This document shows, one piece after another, positions 7,520 to 15,744 of a DNA stretch of 22,139 nucleotides. The notes under the pieces were generated by a model that saw nothing but the letters and a program-made list of their open reading frames with translations, did not search any database and was not told the origin of the DNA. The first letter of the stretch is position 1. Every line of letters begins with the position of its first letter. The stretch comes from Bacteroidota bacterium (GTDB taxonomy: Bacteria; Bacteroidota; Bacteroidia; Bacteroidales; VadinHA17). Location of the stretch: assembly GCA_012838685.1 (NCBI GenBank), contig DUOU01000152.1:1-22139 (forward strand). The letters run 5' to 3'. A program made the translations under genes and the position numbers.

Positions 7520-9133
7520 TTATTCAAGTATTACTGTCCTTCCTTTGGGATATTTTACCGAATAGGTAAAGGTAACTGACTTCGACTCTTGTGGCTTCAG
7601 GGAGAGTTCCCATGTGACTTCGCCCGTGGCCGGGTCTACTTTACCTCCGGAAATATCAACCGCTTCGACCGTGATATCACTCGAAGTGGATATAGGGAGC
7701 TGGTCTTTTACCTTTATACCGATAGTCGTGGATTTATTGTTTCTAACCGTGACAACAAAAGAGTAGACGTCAGTTTTATTCGCTCCTATTACCCTTTTGG
7801 AAGAATAATCCTTCCGCTTCTCTCTGGAGACGGTTATCCCGTTATCTACCCCCAGCGATAATACGAGCGTATCTTCAACACTACCAGCGTTCAGCGTGGA
7901 GTTCCCCACATAGCCGTTGTCGAAATATATTGCGGCCTCTCCGCTACGAAATCCCTGATCGCCCCAACCGGCAACCTCTCCCGTAAGGTACGCGCATGCG
8001 GAGAGCTTCGGAACGGTTACATATTTATATAGGGCTTCCATCTCGCTTTTCTGTATCTCAACAGTCTGGGTCTTCCCGTCGGACAATACCGTATAAGGTA
8101 CACTTATATCGAAGTTCATGGCGGTGACAGCTTCGCTTCGGGAAACCAGATCGGAGGAGGAGAGAGCATCATATTCAATATTGGAATTTTCAACAACCAT
8201 CTCATCCATTGCCATCGCGGTCATGGGAACCGCACCTTTGGCTCTTGCCATCCCGCTTACCGGCCCGGGATAATAAAAATCGACATACCACGGGTACAAA
8301 TTGGGAACGTCGCCCGATACCCACGGTGTCGCGTTCGAAAGCGATATCAAAACATTGTTCCAGTCCATTCCCGTGCTCTGATAAATGTTTGCTTTATAGA
8401 CAACCTCCAACGGTTTATCAATATCGTCCACCCTGATATCATAGGAAGGATACCAGCCCGCGTTCAAGACGACATAGGAAAAGTTCAAGCGTCCGTTTAC
8501 CGCCCCGCCGGCGGAGACCGTAACAGTAATCTCGCCTGTAGGGAGATTATCCTTGGCCGTTACCTCGTTTATCTGCCTCTTCAAGGCTTCAGCCTGCTGC
8601 CGCAGCTCATTTATTGACCTGTTTTTGCCGATAATATCCATCGTAATATCCTCAATGCTCGAAGCATAATATGCCATCATGCTTTTAAACTGTTCTATGG
8701 AGAAGCTGGTATTGCCCGACATTACCGCACGGTTTGCTTCCAAAAAAGCTCTCTTTTCATCAAGAACGTTCACAGCGGCGTTGCCCTCCTCTATCTTCTC
8801 CTCCAAAACCCTTAACTGATCCTTCAGCGATTTAACGGCCGGACTATCTGTTCCCTCGCGCAAATGGTTGATCTGCCGGGTAACTGACATGATGATAAAC
8901 TCTCCCGCACCATTTACCTTAATGGTATTAAAATCGATATAAGGAGATAGTCCCGTCAGCTTAAAAACCGTGGTTCCGGGAGGAACTGCCACGGTAGCCT
9001 CCTGTTCAATCAATGCCCTGTCGGAAAAAACCGTCACTTTTTTGATGGTACCCACAACCTCTCGCTCGTTAGCCATGGCGAAGGGGGTGGAGAAAAAACA
9101 GATAACAACTATTGATACAAAAAATTTCTTCAT
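7520..9133 (-). CDS. Secreted DUF4140/DUF4139 (MuiA-like) protein
   Basis: Protein of 537 aa with a clear signal peptide: MKK, a hydrophobic run (FFVSIVVICFF), and likely cleavage after AMA at about residue 22. The N-terminal DUF4140 domain (about residues 28-95) includes the VTVFSDRALIEQEA pattern. It is followed by a predicted coiled coil (about 95-195, rich in Glu/Lys/Leu with EEKIEEGNAAVNVLDEKR). The rest is DUF4139, a beta-rich domain that includes the typical LNAGWYPSYDIRV near the start and IKVKDQLPIS near the end. The family is named after a Pseudomonas-type 'mucoidy inhibitor A', but its biochemical function is unknown. Probably periplasmic or surface-exposed. It is a single minus-strand gene with its own promoter, convergent with the Gfo/Idh gene. 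Confidence 0.88.
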   Translation of the reverse strand: MKKFFVSIVVICFFSTPFAMANEREVVGTIKKVTVFSDRALIEQEATVAVPPGTTVFKLTGLSPYIDFNTIKVNGAGEFIIMSVTRQINHLREGTDSPAVKSLKDQLRVLEEKIEEGNAAVNVLDEKRAFLEANRAVMSGNTSFSIEQFKSMMAYYASSIEDITMDIIGKNRSINELRQQAEALKRQINEVTAKDNLPTGEITVTVSAGGAVNGRLNFSYVVLNAGWYPSYDIRVDDIDKPLEVVYKANIYQSTGMDWNNVLISLSNATPWVSGDVPNLYPWYVDFYYPGPVSGMARAKGAVPMTAMAMDEMVVENSNIEYDALSSSDLVSRSEAVTAMNFDISVPYTVLSDGKTQTVEIQKSEMEALYKYVTVPKLSACAYLTGEVAGWGDQGFRSGEAAIYFDNGYVGNSTLNAGSVEDTLVLSLGVDNGITVSREKRKDYSSKRVIGANKTDVYSFVVTVRNNKSTTIGIKVKDQLPISTSSDITVEAVDISGGKVDPATGEVTWELSLKPQESKSVTFTYSVKYPKGRTVILE

Positions 9134-9186
9134 CCCAATAAATTTTTTTCTAATAATATATTTTCATAATGACGCGAAAATTGTAT

Positions 9187-9194
9187 CAAATATA
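9187..9194 (-). promoter_or_regulatory. Likely -7 element for the DUF4139 gene
   Basis: The minus strand reads TATATTTG, a perfect TAnnTTTG, 53 bases upstream of the start codon. No TTG is present at the optimal 19-22 base distance, so the -33 box is weak or absent. Confidence 0.4.
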
Positions 9195-9365
9195 ATACCA
9201 ATAATTCCAATATATTAATGCCATTGACTATCTTATTGATATTCTGTGTTTTACCCGTTAGTGTGGGCTGGTTTATTAAAATGTGAATAACTCCGACATA
9301 AAATGTTAATAAAGTTGGATGAATTATGCGTATGATAAAAAAGGCATGATGTAACTTAGCGAATA

Positions 9366-9392
9366 CCTTCTAAAAAGCCTGAATAGAAGGCT
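9366..9392 (+). promoter_or_regulatory. Overlapping alternative hairpins in the nrdJ leader
   Basis: CCTTCTA (9366-9372) can pair with TAGAAGG (9384-9390), while AGCCT (9376-9380) can pair with AGGCT (9388-9392). The two stems share bases 9388-9390, so they exclude each other. They lie 34 bases before the nrdJ ATG in an AT-rich 292-base gap. This could be a leader switch or operator half-sites, or chance. Confidence 0.25.
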
Positions 9393-9425
9393 AAAATCAT
9401 TAATACCAGAATAATAACAATAATT

Positions 9426-12047
9426 ATGTCAGACTTATTTGTCCAAGATGTTTTCGTTACGACGGGAGAAACCAAAAAAGAAACAAAAGATAAACACACA
9501 CCCGGAGAAAAATTTGAGATGAACTTGGAAAGGAAAACTTATTCGTACGAAGAGGCGAAAAAGGCCAGCATTGAATATTTCAAAGGAGATGAACTGGCGG
9601 CAAAAGTATGGACAAACAAGTACGCCCTGAAAGACTCATTTGGAAATCTGTATGAAAAGAGCCCTGACGATATGCACCGTCGTTTAGCCAGGGAGATTCA
9701 TCGCATTGAGTTAAATTACAGCAATCCACTTCCCGAGGATTTGATATATAGTGTTTTAAAGGATTTCAAATATATCGTTCCCCAGGGAGGACCTATGTCG
9801 GGTATCGGTAACGAATACCAGATAGCCTCCCTGTCAAACTGCTTTGTAGTGGGCAACGAAGGTAACTCCGACTCCTACGGGGGCATCATGAAAATAGACC
9901 AGGAACAGGTTCAGCTGATGAAAAGACGCGGAGGGGTTGGACACGACTTGTCGCATATCCGTCCAAAGGGCACTCCTGTGCTGAATAGCGCGCTGACATC
10001 AACGGGAGTTGTTCCCTTCATGGAACGTTACAGCAACTCCACAAGAGAGGTGGCCCAGGATGGACGCCGCGGAGCCTTGATGCTCTCTATCTCGATCAAG
10101 CACCCCGACTCCGGCTCATTCATTGATGCTAAGATGGAGAGCGGAAAAGTTACCGGTGCCAATGTTTCGGTCAAGATAACCGATGAATTTATGAAAGCTG
10201 TGGAAAATAATGCGACCTTCCGTCAACAATACCCCATAAATTCATCCAATCCCAAGTTTGTCAATGATATAGAGGCTTCCAAACTGTGGGACAAGATAAT
10301 CCATAACGCCTGGAAATCGGCTGAACCGGGCGTGCTGTTCTGGGATACCATAATCCGCGAGAGTATTCCCGATTGTTACGCGGATCTCGGTTACGCCACC
10401 GTATCAACAAACCCCTGCGGGGAGATTCCCCTCTGCCCGTACGACAGTTGTCGGCTCATTGCGATGAATCTCTTCAGTTACGTCAATAACCCGTTCACTC
10501 CGGAAGCAGAATTCGACACTGAACTGTTCAAAAACCATGTCGGTTTGGCCCAAAGAATAATGGACGACATTATCGACCTTGAACTTGAGAAAATTGATGC
10601 GATAATCAATAAGATCAACTCCGATCCTGAACCGGAAGAGCTGAAGATGGTGGAAAGAAACCTATGGCTCAACATCCGCAAAAAGGCCAAAGAGGGAAGG
10701 AGAACCGGAATCGGCATAACCGCTGAAGGCGATATGTTGGCGGCTATGGGACTCCGATACGGCACAGAAGAGGCTACAGAATTTTCCGTGGATATTCACA
10801 AAACACTCGCTCTTGAAGCTTACAGATCATCAGTTTACCTCGCCAAAGAGAGGGGAGCGTTCGCGATATATGACTCTGAAAGGGAGAAAAACAACCCCTT
10901 CATACAGCGAATACGAGAGGCCGATCCTGTACTCTATTCCAATATGGAGAAGTACGGCAGAAGAAACATCGCTCTACTGACCATAGCCCCAACCGGCACA
11001 ACGAGTATGATGACCCAGACAACATCGGGCATCGAACCTGTTTTCGCTGTTTATTACAATCGCCGACGTAAGGTCAATCCGAACGACAAAAATGTCAAGG
11101 TAACTTTTACCGATGAGGTGGGCGATTCATGGGAAGAGTTCAAAGTGTTCCACCATAAGTTCATAGACTGGCTTGAGATTAATGGATACGATCCGGAAGC
11201 TGTGCAACAGATGGATGATACCAAACTGGAAAAGATTATCGCCAAATCACCCTACTATAAGGCTACGGCCAACGACATAGACTGGGTCAACAAAGTTAAA
11301 ATGCAAGGTCTGATCCAGAAATGGGTCGACCACTCCATAAGCGTTACCATCAACCTGCCAAACAATGTTAAAGAGGAGCTGGTGAGCGAACTTTACCGAA
11401 CCGCGTGGAAGTCGGGTTGCAAGGGCGTTACAGTATACCGCGACGGTTCCCGTAGCGGTGTTTTGGTCACAAAAAAAGCAGCGGCGCCTAAACCGGAAGC
11501 TACGGTAAAAAGGCCCAAAACACTGGAATGCGATGTGATCCGTTTCAACATCAACGAGGAGAAGTGGATCGCTTTCGTGGGGCTAAGGAACAAACAACCT
11601 TATGAGATTTTTACCGGTATCGCGGATGAGGAGGTATTCCCCATACCGAAAAGCATCAACAAAGGTAGGATCATCAAGACAAAGTCTGAAGAGGGAGAGA
11701 AAAGATACGACTTCCAGTATACCGACAGGTACGGATACAGAAAAACAATAGAAGGACTCTCCCATATGTTCAACTCGGAGTTCTGGAACTACGCCAAACT
11801 GATATCAGGCGTTCTGCGCCACGGTATGCCAATATCCAACGTTGTGGCGTTAGTTCAGTCGCTTAACCTTGACAGTGAAAGCATCAACAACTGGAAAAAC
11901 GGTGTCGAAAGGGCCCTGAAAAGATATATACCCGATGGTACCAAAGTAAAAGGCGAATGCGATAAATGCGAATCTACTGACCACCTGGTTTACGAAGAGG
12001 GCTGCCTAATTTGCAAAAACTGTGGCCACTCCAAATGCGGAAGTTGA
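9426..12047 (+). CDS. nrdJ: Adenosylcobalamin-dependent (class II) ribonucleotide reductase
   Basis: Reduces ribonucleotides to deoxyribonucleotides using a radical generated from adenosylcobalamin, so it works with or without oxygen. 873 aa. The catalytic barrel shows Cys139 in SNCFVV and Cys342 in DSCRL, the probable redox pair. NPCGEIPL carries Asn329, the thiyl-radical Cys331 and Glu333. IAPTGTTSMM is the phosphate-binding motif and SGCKGVTVYRDGSRSG closes the core. Residues about 695-830 form the TSCPB-like C-terminal domain. Residues 845-873 hold six cysteines (CDKC, EGCLIC, CGHSKCG), a zinc-ribbon tail that probably passes electrons from thioredoxin. No ATP-cone is seen. The first 31 residues are a hydrophilic extension; an ATG at 9519 (Met32) is where relatives usually begin, so the start is uncertain. 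No cobalamin riboswitch is recognisable upstream. Confidence 0.95.
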   Translation: MSDLFVQDVFVTTGETKKETKDKHTPGEKFEMNLERKTYSYEEAKKASIEYFKGDELAAKVWTNKYALKDSFGNLYEKSPDDMHRRLAREIHRIELNYSNPLPEDLIYSVLKDFKYIVPQGGPMSGIGNEYQIASLSNCFVVGNEGNSDSYGGIMKIDQEQVQLMKRRGGVGHDLSHIRPKGTPVLNSALTSTGVVPFMERYSNSTREVAQDGRRGALMLSISIKHPDSGSFIDAKMESGKVTGANVSVKITDEFMKAVENNATFRQQYPINSSNPKFVNDIEASKLWDKIIHNAWKSAEPGVLFWDTIIRESIPDCYADLGYATVSTNPCGEIPLCPYDSCRLIAMNLFSYVNNPFTPEAEFDTELFKNHVGLAQRIMDDIIDLELEKIDAIINKINSDPEPEELKMVERNLWLNIRKKAKEGRRTGIGITAEGDMLAAMGLRYGTEEATEFSVDIHKTLALEAYRSSVYLAKERGAFAIYDSEREKNNPFIQRIREADPVLYSNMEKYGRRNIALLTIAPTGTTSMMTQTTSGIEPVFAVYYNRRRKVNPNDKNVKVTFTDEVGDSWEEFKVFHHKFIDWLEINGYDPEAVQQMDDTKLEKIIAKSPYYKATANDIDWVNKVKMQGLIQKWVDHSISVTINLPNNVKEELVSELYRTAWKSGCKGVTVYRDGSRSGVLVTKKAAAPKPEATVKRPKTLECDVIRFNINEEKWIAFVGLRNKQPYEIFTGIADEEVFPIPKSINKGRIIKTKSEEGEKRYDFQYTDRYGYRKTIEGLSHMFNSEFWNYAKLISGVLRHGMPISNVVALVQSLNLDSESINNWKNGVERALKRYIPDGTKVKGECDKCESTDHLVYEEGCLICKNCGHSKCGS

Positions 12048-12076
12048 CAATACACTACCAACTAACCTATCGAAAC

Positions 12077-12114
12077 CCCCGAACAATCCATTAACTATTG
12101 TTCGGGGATTTTCA
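12077..12114. terminator. Bidirectional terminator between nrdJ and kbl
   Basis: Perfect 11-bp inverted repeat CCCCGAACAAT (12077-12087) / ATTGTTCGGGG (12097-12107) with a 9-base loop, followed by ATTTTC on the plus strand. It lies 29 bases after the nrdJ stop and 28 bases from the kbl stop, so it can end both convergent transcripts. Confidence 0.88.
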
Positions 12115-12135
12115 ATTTCAGTGTTGGTTTGTTCC

Positions 12136-13326
12136 CTATTTAATCGCTCTTAACTGTCGTCCAATCTTTTCAAGGGCATCTACTGCCCTGTCTATCTGTT
12201 CCCTGGTATGGGCAGCGGAAAGTTGCACTCTTATCCTCGCCTCTCCTTTGGGCACTACCGGATAACAGAATCCGGAAACATAGATACCCTCTTCCAGCAA
12301 TTTGGCCGCGAACTCCCGCGACAATCGGGCATCGTACAACATAACGGCGCAAATAGCGGATCTTGTGGGTTTAATATCGAATCCCAAGCTCGTCACTCTT
12401 ATTATAAAATGTTCAGTGTTGCCTCTCAGTTTATCCTGCAAAACATTCGATGTTGTCACGATATCCAGGGCTTTGATACCCGCGGCAGCGACAATCGGGG
12501 GTATCGAGTTGGAGAATAGATATGGCCTGGATCGTTGGCGCAGTATCTCAATGATCTCCTTGCGACCGGTTGTGAACCCGCCCATCGCGCCGCCAAAAGA
12601 TTTGCCCAGTGTGCCGGTCATGATCTCCACATCTCCCATCACTCCGAAAAACTCGGTAATACCCCTACCAGTGCTTCCAACCATACCTGCCGAATGGGAT
12701 TCGTCTACCATCACCATTGCGTTATACTTTCCGGCCAGCGCCATTATCCCCCGTAATGGCGCCACATTTCCATCCATAGAGAAGACACCATCGGTAACTA
12801 TCAGCCTGTTGCGCTGCTTTTGTGCCTTCTTCAGTTGTGCTTCGAGATCAGACATATCCGCATTCTCGTACCTGTACTTCACCGCCTTGCATAACCTGAT
12901 CCCATCAACTATCGATGCATTGTTCAACTTATCGGATATGATGGCATCCTTTTCGCTCAACAACGATTCAAAAACACCCCCGTTGGCGTCGAAACAGGTA
13001 GCGTAAAGAATGGTATCCTCGGTATTGAAAAAACTGGCAATCTTATCTTCCAGCTTCTTGTGGAGATTGGTAGTGCCGCAGACAGACCGAACGGACGACA
13101 TCCCATAACCGTGAGTGTCAAGTGCCCGCTTGACCGCTCCAATCAACTCAGGACTGTTGGATAGGCCCAGATAATTGTCCGCGCAAAAGTTGAGGACCTT
13201 TTTGCCGTCTTCCAATGTCAACTCCGTCCCCTGGGGAGAGACAATGATGCGCTCTTTCCTGTACAGTCCCGCCTCTTCTATTTCAGTCAGGGTTTTGGTG
13301 AGCTGTTTCTGAAAATCTTTATACAT
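12136..13326 (-). CDS. kbl: Glycine C-acetyltransferase (2-amino-3-ketobutyrate CoA ligase)
   Basis: PLP enzyme of the alpha-oxoamine synthase family. It cleaves 2-amino-3-ketobutyrate with CoA to glycine and acetyl-CoA, the second step of threonine breakdown. The 396 aa length matches E. coli Kbl (398). Visible features: NFCADNYLGLSNSPELI near residue 46; GYGMSSVRSVCGT; VTDGVFSMDGNVAPL; DESHSAG; and the PLP lysine Lys242 in GTLGKSFGG. The C-terminus has the AHTREQIDRAVDAL block. The N-terminal FCADNYLG and ISDKLNNASIVDGIRL favour Kbl over 8-amino-7-oxononanoate or serine palmitoyl synthases. The usual partner, threonine dehydrogenase, is not in the window. A 120-base gap separates it from the upstream smr gene; no clear promoter was found there, so co-transcription is possible. 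Confidence 0.93.
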   Translation of the reverse strand: MYKDFQKQLTKTLTEIEEAGLYRKERIIVSPQGTELTLEDGKKVLNFCADNYLGLSNSPELIGAVKRALDTHGYGMSSVRSVCGTTNLHKKLEDKIASFFNTEDTILYATCFDANGGVFESLLSEKDAIISDKLNNASIVDGIRLCKAVKYRYENADMSDLEAQLKKAQKQRNRLIVTDGVFSMDGNVAPLRGIMALAGKYNAMVMVDESHSAGMVGSTGRGITEFFGVMGDVEIMTGTLGKSFGGAMGGFTTGRKEIIEILRQRSRPYLFSNSIPPIVAAAGIKALDIVTTSNVLQDKLRGNTEHFIIRVTSLGFDIKPTRSAICAVMLYDARLSREFAAKLLEEGIYVSGFCYPVVPKGEARIRVQLSAAHTREQIDRAVDALEKIGRQLRAIK

Positions 13327-13446
13327 TTTTCTTTCCGTTTTAAAAATTACAACCGCTCCCTATCAGGTGCTTCCTTGCCTTCTTTCCCCTACTCCACTGT
13401 ACCGAATCCCCTTGGGAACCCATCATCCCCCAACAAGGCGATGCCG

Positions 13447-13998
13447 TTAAACGGTTCCAATCTCAACAACAATGGCCCCACCCATGCCGTAATTCGCGAA
13501 AGAGGCGTCGCTCCACAGATAGCCGGGAAATTTTTCCTCTATTTCCTTGATTATCTCCCTGCGTAGTATTCCCTCTCCCTGGCCGTGAATAAAAACGATT
13601 TTTGTGCCTTTTCTCTTTTTATTGCTCTTCAAAATATGTCTTACCGTCTCCATCTGGTAAACAAGTGCCATCGTGGAATCCATAGATTTATCGGTAGGCC
13701 TTAGTTTCTCTATATGAAGATCGATCTCCAACATATTTTTATTCCGGCCTGCCGTTCCGTTAACAACTTTTTGGGGAGAGCCGGCTGTAATTCCCTTTTT
13801 TATTGCCGATAGTTTTTGGGTTCCGGAAACCCGACCGTAATCCAGTCCCGGTTTAACCACCACGCACTCCTCTTTCAACACGGAGATCTCGAAGCCGTTA
13901 TCATCCATAACCACAACAAACCGGGGATCCTTTGGAAATTTTTTGACAATCCCGCCCCCAATATCGTTAATAAACCGGATCCTGTCACCTATCCTCAT
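13447..13998 (-). CDS. Short DUF2027-type Smr-domain protein
   Basis: 183 aa. Residues 1-50 (MRIGDRIRFINDIGGGIVKK and onward, to VLKEECVVV) resemble the N-terminal part of Bacteroidetes DUF2027 proteins, a small beta-rich module. Residues about 50-88 form a basic, low-complexity linker. Residues 90-183 are an Smr domain with the DLHIEKL motif and the nuclease-type loop HGQGEGILRREI; such domains bind nucleic acids and in MutS2 and SMR proteins nick or cut branched DNA or RNA. The Bacteroides relatives I recall are around 340 aa and have a further domain between the two parts, which is missing here. There is no sign of a frameshift, so the protein seems naturally short. Precise role unknown. 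Confidence 0.85.
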   Translation of the reverse strand: MRIGDRIRFINDIGGGIVKKFPKDPRFVVVMDDNGFEISVLKEECVVVKPGLDYGRVSGTQKLSAIKKGITAGSPQKVVNGTAGRNKNMLEIDLHIEKLRPTDKSMDSTMALVYQMETVRHILKSNKKRKGTKIVFIHGQGEGILRREIIKEIEEKFPGYLWSDASFANYGMGGAIVVEIGTV

Positions 13999-14018
13999 AA
14001 CACAGCGATTAATTATAA

Positions 14019-14052
14019 CAAAGTTAATGAAATTAAAGGTTTAATGGCCAAA
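14019..14052 (-). promoter_or_regulatory. Promoter of the DUF2027-Smr gene
   Basis: On the minus strand: TTTG (14052-14049), a 22-base spacer and perfect TAACTTTG (14026-14019), ending 20 bases before the start codon. A short leader of about 14 bases is predicted. Confidence 0.55.
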
Positions 14053-14214
14053 AGGCAGGTTGGCTGAAGAATAAAACCAGGATAAATTTCATAATTAGTT
14101 CAAGATTTGTTTACTACAAGAAAGAGAAACGGGAAAACAAGGATTTTTTGGATTGTTCCAGAGATTGGTCGCGATATGAACGATTTTTCCGATTCTTTCG
14201 ATCAACAATTATTC

Positions 14215-14222
14215 TAACTTCG
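14215..14222 (+). promoter_or_regulatory. Possible -7 element of the tatD-tcdA pair
   Basis: TAACTTCG, one mismatch from TAnnTTTG, 15 bases before the chosen TatD start at 14238. No good -33 TTG at 19-22 bases. If real, it rules out the longer in-frame start at 14148. Confidence 0.3.
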
Positions 14223-14237
14223 CGGAAAACCGGAAAA

Positions 14238-14939
14238 ATGCTCTCTCCCGAAAAGACCGATTATATCGATATCCATACCCATCAGCAGAAAACCGATCCC
14301 GATATTTTCAGTGTACACTGCCTGTTGACGCATCAGATCGGGAGGCCGCACGACTATCCCGGCACCGCCGTTTCTATTGGCGCTCACCCCTGGTTCATAG
14401 AAAAGGAGAAATTATTGGCGACCATCGAAGATGTGGCTATCTCGGCTACCGGTTCCAATGTTGTTGCCATCGGTGAAGCGGGACTCGATAAGGTCAAGGG
14501 CGCGGAGATGCCGGTACAAATCATCGCTTTCGAGAAACAGGCCATCATTGCCAGCAATCTTTTGAGGCCCCTTATTGTCCACTGTGTAAAGGCATGGGAC
14601 GAACTGCTCTCTATCCACACCAGCATTAAACCAAGAACGCCCTGGATAATCCACGGCTTCATGGGTAACAAGGAGCAAGCCGGACAACTAATCGACAAAG
14701 GAATGTATTTATCTTTGTGGTACAGTTTCGCCTTGGCCGAAAGATCGGCATCACTTATAAAATGGTTGCCGCTGGATAAATTGTTCTTGGAAACCGACAG
14801 TTCCGATGCCAATATAAAGGATATATACGCCAAAGTCGCGGGAGACCTTAATATTTCCACTGCCTCGCTCAAATCCAGAATAGTAGAGAACTATGATGAA
14901 CTAGCTCCAAAGAAATGCCAATGTTGCCAAGGCAAATAA
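14238..14939 (+). CDS. TatD-family metal-dependent hydrolase
   Basis: TIM-barrel amidohydrolase-type enzyme of the TatD family (3'-5' DNA exonuclease or related phosphodiesterase); 233 aa, slightly shorter than E. coli TatD, typical of the compact Bacteroidetes branch. Metal ligands visible: His13 and His15 in DIHTHQ, Glu80 in GEAGLDK, His115 in IVHCVKAW, His139 in IIHGFMG and Asp187 in LETDSSD. An in-frame extension back to 14148 exists (30 residues, basic and aromatic), but it is unlike TatD and overlaps the likely promoter, so the ATG at 14238 (MLSPEKTDYIDIHTH) is chosen. The next gene, tcdA, starts 20 bases after the stop and is probably co-transcribed. Substrate in this organism unknown. 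Confidence 0.88.
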   Translation: MLSPEKTDYIDIHTHQQKTDPDIFSVHCLLTHQIGRPHDYPGTAVSIGAHPWFIEKEKLLATIEDVAISATGSNVVAIGEAGLDKVKGAEMPVQIIAFEKQAIIASNLLRPLIVHCVKAWDELLSIHTSIKPRTPWIIHGFMGNKEQAGQLIDKGMYLSLWYSFALAERSASLIKWLPLDKLFLETDSSDANIKDIYAKVAGDLNISTASLKSRIVENYDELAPKKCQCCQGK

Positions 14940-14959
14940 GATCCCAAAAACGAACGACG

Positions 14960-15739
14960 ATGACGAAAAAAAACCTTGCCAATGGAGATGGCGCCACAAC
15001 AGAACAGGCTTTGGTCATACCCGACTGGCTCTCGCGTTCCGAAATGGTTTTTGGAAAAGATGGGCTGAATAAACTCCGTAATTCCCATGTACTTGTCGTT
15101 GGGCTCGGTGGAGTGGGGGCATACGCCGCAGAGATGCTCTGCAGGGCAGGAGTGGGCAAGATGACGATAGCGGACGGCGACACCGTGAACCCAACCAATA
15201 AAAACCGTCAGTTACTCGCCCTTGACAGCACCATGGGAAAACCTAAAGTTGAGGTGATGGCGGCCAGGATTAAGGATATCAATCCGGCAATGGAGATAAC
15301 CCCGTTGAACGAATATATCCGCGACGACAGGATGATCGAGATACTCGATCAGGGATTCGATTACGTGGTGGACGCCATTGACACCCTCTCTCCAAAGATT
15401 TACCTTATATATCACACCGTTCGTAGAGAGATACCGCTTGTAAGCTCCATGGGCGCGGGCGGTAAATTTGATCCCCAGCAGGTGAGAGTGGCCGACATCT
15501 CCCAAACCGTGAATTGCGGACTTGCCAGGATGCTTCGCAAAAAACTGCATCGTTTGGGGATCAGGGAAGGTTTCACTGCTGTCTACTCCCCGGAAAAGGT
15601 CGACAAATCGAAGGTCATCCCCGTAACCGGTGAAACCAACAAAGCTTCGCGGATAGGCACAATCTCCTATATGCCCGCCATATTCGGCTTAACTTGCGCA
15701 TCGGTGGTGATAAGAGACCTTACACGCAATGTAATCTAA
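14960..15739 (+). CDS. tcdA: tRNA threonylcarbamoyladenosine dehydratase TcdA
   Basis: E1/ThiF/MoeB-fold enzyme that uses ATP to dehydrate t6A at position 37 of ANN-decoding tRNAs to the cyclic form ct6A. 259 aa from the ATG at 14960; an upstream in-frame ATG at 14915 would overlap tatD by 25 bases and adds a basic, non-family leader. The nucleotide motif GLGGVG is at residues 48-53. Further family marks are NPTNKNRQ, the DAIDTLSPK block and SMGAGGKFDPQQVRVADI, all aligning well with E. coli CsdL/TcdA. The RLGIREGFTAVYSPEK stretch separates it from HesA/MoeB. It ends only 5 bases from the convergent rmlB stop, with no terminator hairpin between. Confidence 0.92.
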   Translation: MTKKNLANGDGATTEQALVIPDWLSRSEMVFGKDGLNKLRNSHVLVVGLGGVGAYAAEMLCRAGVGKMTIADGDTVNPTNKNRQLLALDSTMGKPKVEVMAARIKDINPAMEITPLNEYIRDDRMIEILDQGFDYVVDAIDTLSPKIYLIYHTVRREIPLVSSMGAGGKFDPQQVRVADISQTVNCGLARMLRKKLHRLGIREGFTAVYSPEKVDKSKVIPVTGETNKASRIGTISYMPAIFGLTCASVVIRDLTRNVI

Positions 15740-15744
15740 AGACT

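Noticed and set aside
9134..9425. Possible cobalamin riboswitch upstream of the B12-dependent nrdJ
   Set aside because: No B12-box-like sequence or long structured leader could be seen; the gap is AT-rich with only small hairpins.
13327..13446. Candidate promoter or terminator in the smr-kbl gap, including TCCCCTTGGGAA
   Set aside because: No TAnnTTTG element on the minus strand, and the inverted repeat has only a very short stem without a T-tract.
14148..14237. N-terminal extension of the TatD-family protein
   Set aside because: The 30 extra residues do not resemble TatD proteins, begin at a non-ATG codon and span a probable promoter element.
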